Source: Lacrimispora xylanisolvens (GTDB taxonomy: Bacteria; Bacillota; Clostridia; Lachnospirales; Lachnospiraceae). Taken from it: a DNA stretch of 64,000 bases. The position numbers and the translations under genes are program-made. Shown piece after piece: positions 17,257-26,133 of the stretch; the stretch's first letter is position 1, and each line of letters opens with the position of its first letter. The DNA lies in the NCBI GenBank assembly GCA_017084465.1, contig CP070896.1, forward strand, positions 4,701,501 to 4,765,500, given 5' to 3'. The notes under the pieces are model-generated. The model saw only the letters and a program-made list of their open reading frames with translations, ran no database searches and was not told the origin of the DNA.

Positions 17257-17329
17257 GGGATCTTAGCTCAGCTGGGAGAGCATCTGCCTTACAAGCAGAG
17301 GGTCACAGGTTCGAGCCCTGTAGGTCCCA
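17257..17329 (+). tRNA. tRNA-Val (anticodon UAC)
   Basis: Cloverleaf of 73 nt. The acceptor stem GGGATCT/AGGTCCC has one T-G pair. D arm AGCTCAGCTGGGAGAGC, anticodon loop CTTACAA, T arm GGTTCGAGCC, discriminator A. CCA is not encoded. Confidence 0.95.
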
Positions 17330-17363
17330 CTGATAAGCAAGCGCTTATCAAACAATTAAATAT

Positions 17364-17437
17364 GGCGGAATAGCTCAGTTGGCCAGAGCACACGGTTCAT
17401 ACCCGTGGTGTCGAGAGTTCGAATCTCCCTTCCGCTA
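17364..17437 (+). tRNA. tRNA-Met (anticodon CAU), elongator type
   Basis: Cloverleaf of 74 nt. Acceptor stem GGCGGAA/TTCCGCT closes with a G-U pair, as in elongator tRNA-Met of Bacillota. Anticodon loop TTCATAC, discriminator A. An isoleucine (lysidine) identity is less likely on acceptor sequence. Confidence 0.9.
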
Positions 17438-17443
17438 CTTAAT

Positions 17444-17489
17444 ACACATTCTAATTTGATGGTTAAGTCGGATTAGAATGTGTTTTTTT
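17444..17489 (+). terminator. Terminator of the tRNA unit
   Basis: ACACATTCTAAT (17444-17455) pairs with ATTAGAATGTGT (17472-17483), followed by a long T run. Confidence 0.92.
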
Positions 17490-17513
17490 GCTTTTCCGAA
17501 TGATTCAGATAAA

Positions 17514-17548
17514 GCGATTGGCAAGCATCTATGACACTGACCAATCGC
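17514..17548 (-). terminator. Probable terminator of the cell-wall-binding protein gene
   Basis: GCGATTGG (17514-17521) pairs with CCAATCGC (17541-17548). On the minus strand the stem is followed by TTTATC. Confidence 0.5.
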
Positions 17549-17555
17549 ACCTCTT

Positions 17556-17999
17556 TTAAGACCCGATAAAATTGCCTGTGTTCGCATTAAAACTATCTGG
17601 CTCTTGCACATCATAAAACTTTATCCAGTAAAAGTTGTTGTAATATACAGCACCAAGCTCTTCTTTGGTTCCAAAAAATTCATCATATACAATCCAACCG
17701 CCATTTGGAGCACCTACTGGCAGCTGCGTTGCAGGATCGATGGGATTTTGGCAAATTCCGTTGTCTTGTAGATAATACCATCCGGTATCAAGCTTAACAA
17801 AACCGGCTTGAGCGTAACCGGCTTCATTAAAATAGTACCAGTATTCCCCAACTTTTTCTAGTTTGTTAGCCGGATAGGAACCGTCATCTTTCTCATACCA
17901 CCACCCCTGATCGTTTTTTTTCCATTCAGCTGCATATGCAGTCATACTGAATGCTGCGGCCAATAGCGCAGCAACTAGAAATAATTGCACTTTTCTCAT
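17556..17999 (-). CDS. Secreted protein with cell-wall (choline)-binding repeats
   Basis: A 147-residue exported protein. The signal peptide is MRKVQLFLVAALLAAAFS followed by MTAYA, with cleavage likely after AYA at residue 23. Residues about 25-85 form CW_binding_1-type aromatic repeats (GWWYEKDDGSYPANKL, EYWYYFNEAGYAQAGFV, GWYYLQDNG). The C-terminal 60 residues are not recognised. Such repeats usually anchor enzymes to teichoic acid or other wall polymers, but there is no catalytic domain here. GGGGG precedes the ATG. It stands alone between the tRNA genes and a divergent lipid kinase. Confidence 0.82.
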   Translation of the reverse strand: MRKVQLFLVAALLAAAFSMTAYAAEWKKNDQGWWYEKDDGSYPANKLEKVGEYWYYFNEAGYAQAGFVKLDTGWYYLQDNGICQNPIDPATQLPVGAPNGGWIVYDEFFGTKEELGAVYYNNFYWIKFYDVQEPDSFNANTGNFIGS

Positions 18000-18245
18000 G
18001 GTAAATACCCCCGATAATTTTATTTGCTTGCAGTTATCCTCAAGCCTGACTGATAAATTTATAAATATTATAAAAAAGTGTGTAAAAAAAAATGCAATAA
18101 AATATAATAATTTGATAAAAAAAACTTATAGGTTACAAAAAAACTCTCTTTTTCGACAAGGCACCCAGACCTTTTCCTTTTTTTTTTATATTCATTTTGA
18201 TCTTTTATGTTATACTTACAAATAGCAAAAAAGCGGAGGGATTCC

Positions 18246-19172
18246 ATGTACTATTTTATTGTTAACCCGAACTCCTGTTGCGGACGGGGTAAAATTATCT
18301 GGGATAAGCTGGAACGGACATTAAACGATTCCGGTGTGGAATATCAGGCATATTTAACTGAAAAGCCAGGGGACGCAAAGATATTTGCAAAAAATTTAAC
18401 AGAAGGATGTAAAGAATCCAATGTAATCATCGCGGTTGGAGGCGATGGGACAGTCAATGAGATTCTTGATGGATATTCCATGTGCAGTTGTGTTACACTT
18501 GGTTATATTCCGGCAGGATCTGGCAATGATCTTGCAAGAAGCTTAAAACTTCCTAAGAATCCCATCCGATGTTTAAATAAGATTCTGCACCCCAAATATT
18601 ATAAATTGATGGACTATGGAGTATTATCATATGGAGACAGTGAGATCTCCCATCGCCGCTTTATGGTCAGTTCCGGTTTCGGTATGGACGCGGCTGTCTG
18701 TCATAATCTGTTGTATTCCAGAACAAAAGGGCTGCTTCACAGACTGAGAATTGGAAAACTGTCCTATTTACTTGTGGGCATCAGACAACTTATATCAGCC
18801 AGGCCCTGCAAGGGATATATCGTCCTGAACGGAGTACAAAAGATTGAGTTTAACCATGCTTATTTCATTTCCACACATATTCATCCATATGAAGGCGGAG
18901 GATTTAAATTTGCGCCGGATGCAGATTTTGAAGACGGAAAACTGTCAGTCTGCGTGATGAATAACCGGAAGAAGAGTAAGCTGATTTGTGTACTGCTTAA
19001 TTCCCTTATGGGAAAAAAATCTGTAAACAAAGGAATCCGCTTTTATTCCTGCGAAGAGATTCACATTCATATGGATCGCCCCATGGCGGTACATGTTGAT
19101 GGAGAAAGCTGTTTCTGTCAGAATGACGTGGAGATCCGTTGTATCAGTAAGAAACTTCGAATGATCGTTTAA
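18246..19172 (+). CDS. Diacylglycerol kinase-family lipid kinase (YegS/DgkB-like)
   Basis: A 308-residue soluble lipid kinase. The catalytic domain begins MYYFIVNPNSCCGRGK and carries the nucleotide-binding AVGGDGTVNEILDG and GYIPAGSGNDLARSL. The C-terminal beta-sandwich has the family YEGGGFKFAPDADFEDGKL. It would phosphorylate diacylglycerol or a related membrane lipid, returning it to phospholipid synthesis. ATG 18246 follows GGAGGG; the longer frame from 18207 lacks a ribosome site. The 246-base AT-rich gap before it separates it from the divergent wall-binding gene. Confidence 0.92.
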   Translation: MYYFIVNPNSCCGRGKIIWDKLERTLNDSGVEYQAYLTEKPGDAKIFAKNLTEGCKESNVIIAVGGDGTVNEILDGYSMCSCVTLGYIPAGSGNDLARSLKLPKNPIRCLNKILHPKYYKLMDYGVLSYGDSEISHRRFMVSSGFGMDAAVCHNLLYSRTKGLLHRLRIGKLSYLLVGIRQLISARPCKGYIVLNGVQKIEFNHAYFISTHIHPYEGGGFKFAPDADFEDGKLSVCVMNNRKKSKLICVLLNSLMGKKSVNKGIRFYSCEEIHIHMDRPMAVHVDGESCFCQNDVEIRCISKKLRMIV

Positions 19173-19205
19173 GATCTGATCTATTTATATAGGAAAGGAA
19201 AAATA

Positions 19206-19751
19206 ATGAGAATTGGACAGGGATATGATGTTCATAAATTTGCAGAAGGCAGAGATTTAATTCTGGGAGGAGTGACCATTCCATATGAGATGGGACTTCT
19301 GGGACATTCAGACGCAGATGTGCTGACCCACGCAGTGATTGATGCTTTATTGGGAGCAGCCGGATTAGGAGATATCGGGGAACATTTCCCTGACACAGAT
19401 CCTAAATATAAAGGAGTCTCCAGTATCGAACTGTTAAAGAATGTGGCGGGTCTTCTGGAAGAGAACGGATATGTTGTGGAGAATATTGATTCCACTGTGA
19501 TCGCCCAAAAACCAAAGCTTTTGTCATACAGACCGCTTATGGCTAAGAATATGGCTGACGCGCTGAATCTGCCGGTTGACAAGGTGAATGTGAAAGCGAC
19601 AACAGAGGAAGGTCTGGGATTTACCGGAAGAGGAGAAGGGATTTCCTCACAGGCCGTTGTTCTTTTGACTTCTGTCGGAGATTACTGTTATGATGACAAA
19701 ATCATGCAAAGCGACTGTCAGGGCTGTAAAGGCTGCTGCAAACATGAATAA
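19206..19751 (+). CDS. ispF: 2-C-methyl-D-erythritol 2,4-cyclodiphosphate synthase with Cys-rich tail
   Basis: Fifth step of the non-mevalonate isoprenoid pathway; a trimeric zinc enzyme. The N-terminus [12 protein letters not shown] contains the metal-binding Asp-X-His. [19 protein letters not shown] and the CDP-binding [16 protein letters not shown] are canonical. The enzyme body ends near residue 157. Here it continues about 24 residues into a tail with six cysteines in total, the last five in [12 protein letters not shown] spacing ([13 protein letters not shown]). That tail is not part of standard IspF. The gene precedes cysS by 21 bases in an operon. Confidence 0.96.
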   Translation: MRIGQGYDVHKFAEGRDLILGGVTIPYEMGLLGHSDADVLTHAVIDALLGAAGLGDIGEHFPDTDPKYKGVSSIELLKNVAGLLEENGYVVENIDSTVIAQKPKLLSYRPLMAKNMADALNLPVDKVNVKATTEEGLGFTGRGEGISSQAVVLLTSVGDYCYDDKIMQSDCQGCKGCCKHE

Positions 19752-19772
19752 CAGGAGAAGAAGGGAGACAGC

Positions 19773-21177
19773 ATGAAAGTATTTAATACATTATCAAGAC
19801 AAAAAGAAGAATTCATACCGTTAGAGCCAGGGAAGGTGAAGATGTATGTCTGCGGTCCGACGGTATATAATCTGATCCACATCGGCAATGCACGTCCGAT
19901 GATCGTATTTGATACAGTACGGAGATATTTTGAATATAAGGGCTACGATGTAAATTTTGTTTCCAACTTTACCGATGTGGATGACAAGATTATTAAAAAA
20001 GCCATTGAAGAAGGCGTTGATGCGGATACCGTATCAAAGCGCTATATTGATGAGTGCAAGAAGGATATGGAGGCCATGAATGTAAAGCCGGCAACCAAAA
20101 ATCCTCTTGCTACAGAAGAAATTTGCGGAATGCTTGATATGATCGCACATTTAATTGAGTCCGGTCATGCATACACAGCCAAGGATGGCACCGTTTATTT
20201 CCGTACAAAGTCATTTGACCAGTATGGGAAACTGTCTCATAAAAAACCTGGAGGATTTACAGTCCGGTTTTCGTGAACTGAAAGTAACCGGAGAAGAGGA
20301 AAAGGAAGATCCTTCTGATTTCGTACTGTGGAAACCGAAGAAAGAAGGAGAGCCTTACTGGGAATCTCCCTGGTGCGACGGCCGTCCCGGCTGGCACATT
20401 GAGTGCTCGGTTATGTCCAAGAAATATCTGGGTGACCAGATCGATATTCATGCAGGCGGTGAGGATTTAATCTTCCCACACCATGAGAATGAGATTGCAC
20501 AGAGTGAGGCAGCTAACGGAAAAGAGTTTGCAAAATACTGGATGCATAACGCATTTCTTAATATTGATAACAGGAAGATGTCAAAGTCTCTGGGCAACTT
20601 CTTTACCGTTCGTGATATCAGTGAAAAATATGATCTTCAGGTGCTGCGTTTCTTTATGCTCAGCGCCCATTACAGAAGTCCTTTAAATTTCAGTGCCGAT
20701 TTAATGGAGTCATCTAAAAATGGCCTGGATCGCATCCTGACTGCAGTTGATAAGTTAAAGAGCCTGGAAGCTTCCGCTAAAACTGAGGGGCTGCTTGAGA
20801 CGGAAGACAAAAATCAGGTCAATGCACTGGTGGAGAAATACGAAGCCGCCATGGATGATGATTTTAACACGGCAGATGCCATCTCCGCAATTTTTGAACT
20901 GGTGAAAGTAAGTAACTCCACTACCGATGAGGAAAGCTCTCTGGAGTATGTTACTTTGCTGAAAAACACCATTGAAAAGCTTTGCGATATTCTGGGTATT
21001 ATCACAGAAAAAGAAGAAGTGATTCTTGCGGAAGAAATTGAAGCCATGATTGCTGCAAGGCAGCAGGCAAGAAAAGACAAGGACTTTGCACTGGCTGATG
21101 AAATCAGGGGTAAACTGTTGGATCAGGGCATAGTACTGGAGGACACCAGGGAAGGTGTAAAATGGAAGAGAGTATAA
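19773..21177 (+). CDS. cysS: Cysteinyl-tRNA synthetase (one frameshift)
   Basis: Charges tRNA-Cys. The class I HIGH-type motif is [12 protein letters not shown] (about residue 30) and the KMSKS loop is [11 protein letters not shown]. Zinc ligands include the cysteine of [10 protein letters not shown], the cysteine of HIECSV and the histidines of FPHHENE. The frame breaks in an A6 run at 20241-20246; with five As, SHK continues into [12 protein letters not shown] and the protein is about 467 residues, normal length. An essential gene broken this way points to sequencing error. The 3' end overlaps mrnC by 16 bases. Confidence 0.96.
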
Positions 21178-21620
21178 TTTCACTGTCTGCATTTGCCGAT
21201 TATTTTGCAGATACACTTCAGTTAAAGAAAGTGGATATTACCAGTTATTCTCCTCTTGCACTGGCCTATATCGGAGACGCGGTGTATGAACTGATTATCC
21301 GGACGAAAGTCATGAATCACGGAAGCACCCAGGTGAATAACATGCATAAGAAAAGCGCCAGACTGGTGAATGCTAAGGCTCAGGCTGACATCATCAGAAG
21401 TCTGGTGGAAGGGGAAGAACTGACTCCGGAGGAGATTGCCGTATACAAACGTGGGCGCAATGCCAAATCTGCCACAACAGCCAAACATGCGACAGTGGCA
21501 GATTACAGAACTGCAACCGGGTTTGAAGCTTTATGCGGTTATCTCTATTTAAGCGGAAAGCTGGAACGTTTGATTTGGGTGGTAAGCAGGGGGCTTAACA
21601 GAATAGGAGAACTGGAATGA
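21162..21620 (+). CDS. mrnC: Mini-ribonuclease III
   Basis: A 152-residue RNase III-like catalytic domain without a double-strand-binding domain. It matures 23S rRNA ends in Bacillota. The signature is LALAYIGDAVYELIIRT with the catalytic Asp, and KHATVADYRTATGFEALCGY near the C-terminus. It overlaps cysS at its start and rlmB at its end (ATGA), in the usual cysS-mrnC-rlmB order. Confidence 0.95.
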   Translation: MEESIISLSAFADYFADTLQLKKVDITSYSPLALAYIGDAVYELIIRTKVMNHGSTQVNNMHKKSARLVNAKAQADIIRSLVEGEELTPEEIAVYKRGRNAKSATTAKHATVADYRTATGFEALCGYLYLSGKLERLIWVVSRGLNRIGELE

Positions 21621-22353
21621 TAGAAGAATTTACAATAGAAGGAAGGAATGCAGTGCTTGAAGCGTTCCGTTCCGGGAAGACCATTGATAAGCTGTATGTG
21701 CAGAAAGGTGTATCCGATGGCCCCATTCAATCAATCTTAAGGGAAGCCAAGAAGACAGATACCATAGTCAACTTTGTTGAAAGAGAGCGTCTGGATCAGA
21801 TGTCTGAGGAAGGTCACCATCAGGGTGTGATTGCCCATGCTGCTGCTTATGAATATGCAGAAGTGGAAGATTTGTTAAAGGCAGCAGAAGAAAAGGGAGA
21901 ACCTCCGTTTCTCTTCCTCCTTGACGGAATTGAAGATCCTCACAATCTGGAGCCATTATCCGTACAGCCAACCTTGCAGGAGCCCATGGTGTTATTATAC
22001 CGAAGCGGAGAGCTGTTGGTTTAACAGCTACAGTGGCTAAGACTTCAGCAGGTGCACTTAATTATACACCGGTTGCAAAAGTGACCAATTTAACCGCTGT
22101 GATGGAAGATTTAAAGAAAAAGGGAATGTGGTTTGTATGTGCGGATATGGATGGAGAAAGCATGTACCGCCTGAATTTAAAAGGACCCATTGGCCTTGTT
22201 ATTGGCAGTGAGGGAAGCGGAGTAGGCAGACTGGTAAAAGAAACCTGTGATATGGTTGCTTCCATTCCGATGAAGGGAAACATTGATTCTCTCAATGCCT
22301 CAGTAGCTGCAGGAGTGCTGGCTTATGAGATTGTAAGGCAGCGTCTGGGATAA
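21617..22353 (+). CDS. rlmB: 23S rRNA (guanosine-2'-O-)-methyltransferase RlmB-like (one frameshift)
   Basis: A SpoU/TrmH-family knotted methyltransferase using S-adenosylmethionine. The N-terminal substrate-binding domain is IEGRNAVLEAFRSGKTIDKL. The catalytic part shows LDGIEDPHNLGA (after correction), IGLVIGSEGSGVG and SLNASVAAGVLAYEI. One G is missing at 21949-21950, where GGA should be GGGA; correction joins the two frames into about 245 residues. Start ATG overlaps the mrnC stop, so the genes are coupled. Confidence 0.93.
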
Positions 22354-22373
22354 CCATTTAGGAGATGATGAGC

Positions 22374-23357
22374 ATGAGAAAAAAAGGTATGGCTGCCGCC
22401 GCTGTCAGTGCAGCCCTGTTGTTTTCTTTAAACGGCTGTGCTCCGGCAAACCGGATTGCTTCTGCTGATCAGACAGCAGAAGCCACAGAGTGGAAAACGG
22501 TTGTTACAATAAAAGATGAGGCAGTTCCTCTTTATTCCAAACCTGCGGGAAGCAATGTTAAAGTTCCCCAGGCGTCAGGAACGGTTACTTACAACAGCAA
22601 TTCCGTTCTTTTAGATGCATCCAATACCAGCCATGGATATGTGATGGTGCAGTATACAGGTAATTCAGCTAAAATTAAGGTTCAGGTTATGAAAAGCGGA
22701 GGCGAGACCTATACCTATGATTTGAATTCCAGATCGGCGTATGAGGTATTTCCTCTGACTGAAGGAAGCGGAACCTATACAGTCCGGGTATTGGAACAGG
22801 TCTCTGGAAACCAATATGCGGTAAAATCCAATAACAGTTTAAACGTAACGCTGTCAAATGAGTATGAACCATTTTTATATCCCAACCAGTATGTGAATTT
22901 TACTGCCGGCAGTGCTGTGGTTGCAAAAGGTGCAGAAGTTGCTGCTTCTGCAGCAGATGCGCTGGGAGTTGTAAGCAATGTATATAATTACGTAGTACAG
23001 AATTTTACATACGATACCGCACTTGCCAATTCAGTCCAGTCAGGTTACTTACCCAATGTGGATCATGTTCTGTCTGTAAAGAAGGGAATCTGCTTTGACT
23101 ATGCAGCTGTCATGACAGCTATGCTTCGTTCTCAGAATATTCCAACCAAACTGGTGGTAGGATATACAGGCAGCCTTTACCACGCATGGGTGAGTGTGTA
23201 CATAGAAGGACAGGGCTGGGTGGATAATATTATTTATTTTGATGGTACTCAGTGGAAATTGATGGATCCTACCTTTGCCTCATCGGGTAAAAATGATCCA
23301 TCCATTAAGGATTATATTACAAACAGCTCTAATTATAAGGCGAAGTATACATATTAA
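22374..23357 (+). CDS. Lipoprotein with transglutaminase-like domain
   Basis: A lipid-anchored extracellular protein of about 327 residues. The signal ends in the lipobox LNGC (cysteine about residue 22). Residues about 200-310 form a transglutaminase/protease-like fold, with the catalytic cysteine in KGICFDYAAVMTAMLRSQ, the histidine in YHAWVSVYI and the aspartate in WKLMDPTF. ATG 22374 is preferred over 22365 and 22368 because of spacing to TAGGAG. It lies 29 bases before the pilC-like gene and may belong to that operon, perhaps processing or cross-linking surface protein; this is inference. Confidence 0.85.
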   Translation: MRKKGMAAAAVSAALLFSLNGCAPANRIASADQTAEATEWKTVVTIKDEAVPLYSKPAGSNVKVPQASGTVTYNSNSVLLDASNTSHGYVMVQYTGNSAKIKVQVMKSGGETYTYDLNSRSAYEVFPLTEGSGTYTVRVLEQVSGNQYAVKSNNSLNVTLSNEYEPFLYPNQYVNFTAGSAVVAKGAEVAASAADALGVVSNVYNYVVQNFTYDTALANSVQSGYLPNVDHVLSVKKGICFDYAAVMTAMLRSQNIPTKLVVGYTGSLYHAWVSVYIEGQGWVDNIIYFDGTQWKLMDPTFASSGKNDPSIKDYITNSSNYKAKYTY

Positions 23358-23386
23358 TGATTGGAATGAAAAGGGAGAAAGGACAG

Positions 23387-24440
23387 ATGGCAAAAGTAGA
23401 GAAAAAACAGTATTCTGCCCGGGAACTTTCTGCATTCTGCCTTCAGATATCCATTCTTCTTCATGCAGCAATCCCTCTTGATGAGGGATTGTCTGTTATG
23501 GCGGAGGATGCGCAGCGTCAGGAAGAAAAAAAGCTGCTTTTATCCATGGCAGAGGAAGCAGAGCTGGGAAATCCGTTTTCCAAAATATTGAAAGAAACCG
23601 GCGCATTTCCGGCTTATCTGGTGCGGATGGCAAGGCTGGGTGAAGAGACAGGAACTCTGGATCAGATTATGGAGTCTTTAGCCGGATATTATGAAAAAGA
23701 ACATATTATGAAAAAGAACATGAAGAATGCGGTTTCCTATCCGGCAATGATGATAGGGATGCTTTTGATTGTTCTATTTGTATTGTTTACCAAGGTAATG
23801 CCTGTATTTGAAAAGGTATATAAACAGCTGGGGGCCCAGATGCCGCCGGTATCGATTGCTGCAACAAGACTGGGAGGAATATTTTGTGCCATTTCACTGG
23901 TAATCATTCTTCTCCTTGGGATTGCAGCATTTTTTGTCTGGATTCTTGGGAGAAGCGGAAGAAGATTCCTTCCTGCAGAGGGGTTACTCAACTGGATCAA
24001 ACGAAGAAGTAAAATAGCAAAATCCATAGCAAACCGACGCTTTACTGCAGTTCTTTCCCTCACATTAAAAAGCGGACTGGATCTGGAAAAAAGGTATGGA
24101 GCTTGCAGGTGAGCTGGTAGAAAATCCGGCAGTGGAAGAAAAGATTCGTCAGTGTGCCAGTCAGCTGGAAGCTGGAAGCGACTACTACAGCGCAATGAAA
24201 GATACTGGCCTTTTCAACGGATTTTATATCCAGATGATTAAAGTGGGAACAAGAAGCGGCCGTCTGGACAGTGTGATGTACGAGATATCAAAAAGCTATG
24301 AGGAAGAGGCAGATCTTGCCACGGAGCAGATGATTGGCCGGTTTGAACCAACTGTGATAGCAGTTCTGGCAGTTTCTGTTGGTATGATTCTTCTGTCAGT
24401 CATGCTGCCGTTAATTGGCGTCCTGTCTGCTATCGGCTAG
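23387..24440 (+). CDS. Type IV pilus/type II secretion inner-membrane protein PilC/GspF (one frameshift)
   Basis: The platform protein that couples cytoplasmic ATPase motion to pilin movement. Two T2SSF domains are present. The first is ARELSAFCLQISILLHAAIP (residues about 10-130), the second RRFTAVLSLTLKSGLDLEKG (about 215-340), each followed by hydrophobic helices. The A6 run at 24087-24092 has one A too many; corrected length is about 351 residues. The start at 23387 follows a GGAGAAAGG-type site. It heads a series of tightly spaced pilin-like genes and a pilT gene. Confidence 0.9.
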
Positions 24441-24449
24441 GAGGTCTCT

Positions 24450-24773
24450 ATGAAAAAAACAAATGGTTCAGGAAAAGAACTGTTAGGACAGCTTGCTTCC
24501 CTTGGGGCGTTTTTTCTCGCCGTTGTGCTTTTTGTCTCTTCCTCTCTGACTTTTTCAAAGCGGTCTGGGGAGAGAGGCGCAGAAACTTTACGGGATGCCA
24601 TACGCAGAGCATCGGTTCAGTGCTATGCCATTGAAGGAAGATATCCCCCCAGTGTGGAGTATTTAGAAGAAAATTACGGTATTAAAATAGATCGGGATCG
24701 CTACGATGTATTTTACAGCGGATTCGCATCAAATTTCATGCCGGATATTACGGTTAACTTACAAAACCCATAG
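24450..24773 (+). CDS. Pilin-like single-pass membrane protein
   Basis: A 107-residue protein with one N-terminal hydrophobic helix (LASLGAFFLAVVLFVSSSLT) followed by a long amphipathic helix (AETLRDAIRRASVQCYAIEG) and a small globular end containing GRYPPSVEYLEENYGIKID. That architecture, and the YPPS segment, resemble minor pilins or pseudopilins, but the canonical prepilin cleavage motif G/FTLIE is not evident. GAGG precedes the ATG, 9 bases after pilC. Confidence 0.65.
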   Translation: MKKTNGSGKELLGQLASLGAFFLAVVLFVSSSLTFSKRSGERGAETLRDAIRRASVQCYAIEGRYPPSVEYLEENYGIKIDRDRYDVFYSGFASNFMPDITVNLQNP

Positions 24774-24783
24774 AGAGGTAGCC

Positions 24784-25275
24784 ATGGCAGGAAAAGAATT
24801 ACCAAAAAGCCGGTTGGGAACTATCGTTTTTCCCCTCCTTTTATTTCTCGTGTTTGTGATGTGTGCTCTGTTTCTGATCCTGATCGGTGGCAGAGTTTAT
24901 GAAAATATCAATAACAGATCGGAACTGACCTATGAGAAAGATATTGCTTTCAGCTATATTGCCAATAAGGTCAGGCAGGCAGATGAAGCCGGTGCTGTAT
25001 CACTGACTGATGTGGATGGAGTGCAGGTACTTACATTAAAGCAGACCGTTGAAGGCACGGCGTATGTCACACAGATTTATTACCGTGACGGAAGCTTATG
25101 GGAGCTGTTTGCAGATCAGGACAGTGGATTATCCATTGGTGACGGAAATCAGATATTGGAATGCAAAGAAATCACAATGGATATGGAGGACCACCTTCTC
25201 CATTTGAAATCGGAAGGTGAAACAGGAAGCCAGCTCTTTATTTCATTAAGAAGCAAAGGAGCTGCAGATGAATAG
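24784..25275 (+). CDS. DUF4860-like pilin-type membrane protein
   Basis: A 163-residue protein with one N-terminal membrane helix (TIVFPLLLFLVFVMCALFLI) and an extracytoplasmic beta-rich domain (IAFSYIANKVRQADEAGA, GTAYVTQIYYRDGSLWELF). The pattern matches DUF4860, found beside pilT and pilC in clostridia. ATG 24784 follows AGAGAGG; the upstream in-frame ATG at 24706 lies inside the previous gene. It overlaps the next gene by 8 bases. Confidence 0.72.
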   Translation: MAGKELPKSRLGTIVFPLLLFLVFVMCALFLILIGGRVYENINNRSELTYEKDIAFSYIANKVRQADEAGAVSLTDVDGVQVLTLKQTVEGTAYVTQIYYRDGSLWELFADQDSGLSIGDGNQILECKEITMDMEDHLLHLKSEGETGSQLFISLRSKGAADE

Positions 25276-25674
25276 AAAAACAGATCCAATGTAATGATGA
25301 TGGAGATGATTGTCGCTGTATTCTTCTTTCTGCTGTGTGCAGCAGTCTGCATTCAGGCATTTGTTAAGGCGGACTTACTGAGTAAAAGAGCAGCAGATTT
25401 AAATCAGAGTGTTCTGATTGCACAAAGTGCAGCTGAAATCTGGAAGGCAGAGGGAGAAGCGGGGCTGATACAACGTTTAAATGGTGTGAAGAAGGATTCC
25501 TCAGGGGAGACCTATACCATGATGTTTGATAAGAAAGGCAATGCCGCTGACCAGTCCCATGCAGTTTATTATGGAGAGGTTAAGTCCATAAGTGAACTGG
25601 AAGCGGAAGTGACCGTATCAAAGGCCGGTAATACGCTTTATACCCTGGCGGTAAGCCGGCATGAAAACCCTTAA
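25268..25674 (+). CDS. Pilin-like membrane protein (one frameshift)
   Basis: ATG 25268 overlaps the end of the previous gene. The first codons read MNRKTDP and then run into a stop; adding one A at 25288-25289 joins them to MMMEMIVAVFFFLLCAAVCI. That hydrophobic stretch, with the glutamate before it, resembles a class III or pseudopilin N-terminus. About 135 residues, with the helix continuing into SKRAADLNQSVLIAQSAAEI and a small beta domain. A pseudopilin role is inferred from helix shape and from position. Confidence 0.65.
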
Positions 25675-25690
25675 GTGAAGGAGGAGTCAT

Positions 25691-26114
25691 ATGGCGAAAC
25701 AGGAGATTGGCTACAGGGCCAATATGGGAACTCCTACTCTTATACTGATATTTATGATTCTCTGTCTGGTTACTTTTGGGATGCTTTCTCTTAGTACTGC
25801 CAAAAAGCGAATGGAATCTGGCACAGAGGAATGCAGATTCTGTTGCAGAGTATTACAGGGCAGATAAAGAGGGAGAAGTCTTTTATCAGATGGTTTTGCA
25901 AAGTTTAAGTTCCGGGAAACTGGGGAATTACTATGATTCACAGACCGGAATCGCATCCACTCAGATTCCCATGAAACGATCCCAGTCTCTTTCCATAAAG
26001 CTTAAAGTACCAACGGATCAGAACGGGAAGATTTTAATATCCCAGTGGAAAGTCATACAGACAGAAGATTATGAAATTGATCAATCCCTGCCGGTTTTTA
26101 AGGGCGGGAATTGA
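25691..26114 (+). CDS. Membrane-anchored pilus-cluster protein (one frameshift)
   Basis: Starts MAKQEIGYRANMGTPTLI at 25691 behind GAAGGAGGAG. One hydrophobic helix (LILIFMILCLVTFGMLSLST) is followed by a coiled, hydrophilic region. The A5 run at 25802-25806 has one A too many; corrected, the frame continues SEWNLAQRNADSVAEYYRAD, total about 140 residues. Not assigned to a named family. Its topology and spacing to pilT (about 20 bases) suggest another minor pilin or assembly subunit. Confidence 0.6.
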
Positions 26115-26133
26115 CAGAGCAGGAGATTGGAAG

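Noticed and set aside
17998..18225. Small plus-strand frame of 75 codons between the wall-binding gene and the lipid kinase gene
   Set aside because: Very AT-rich low-complexity sequence with no ribosome site; it is a divergent intergenic region.
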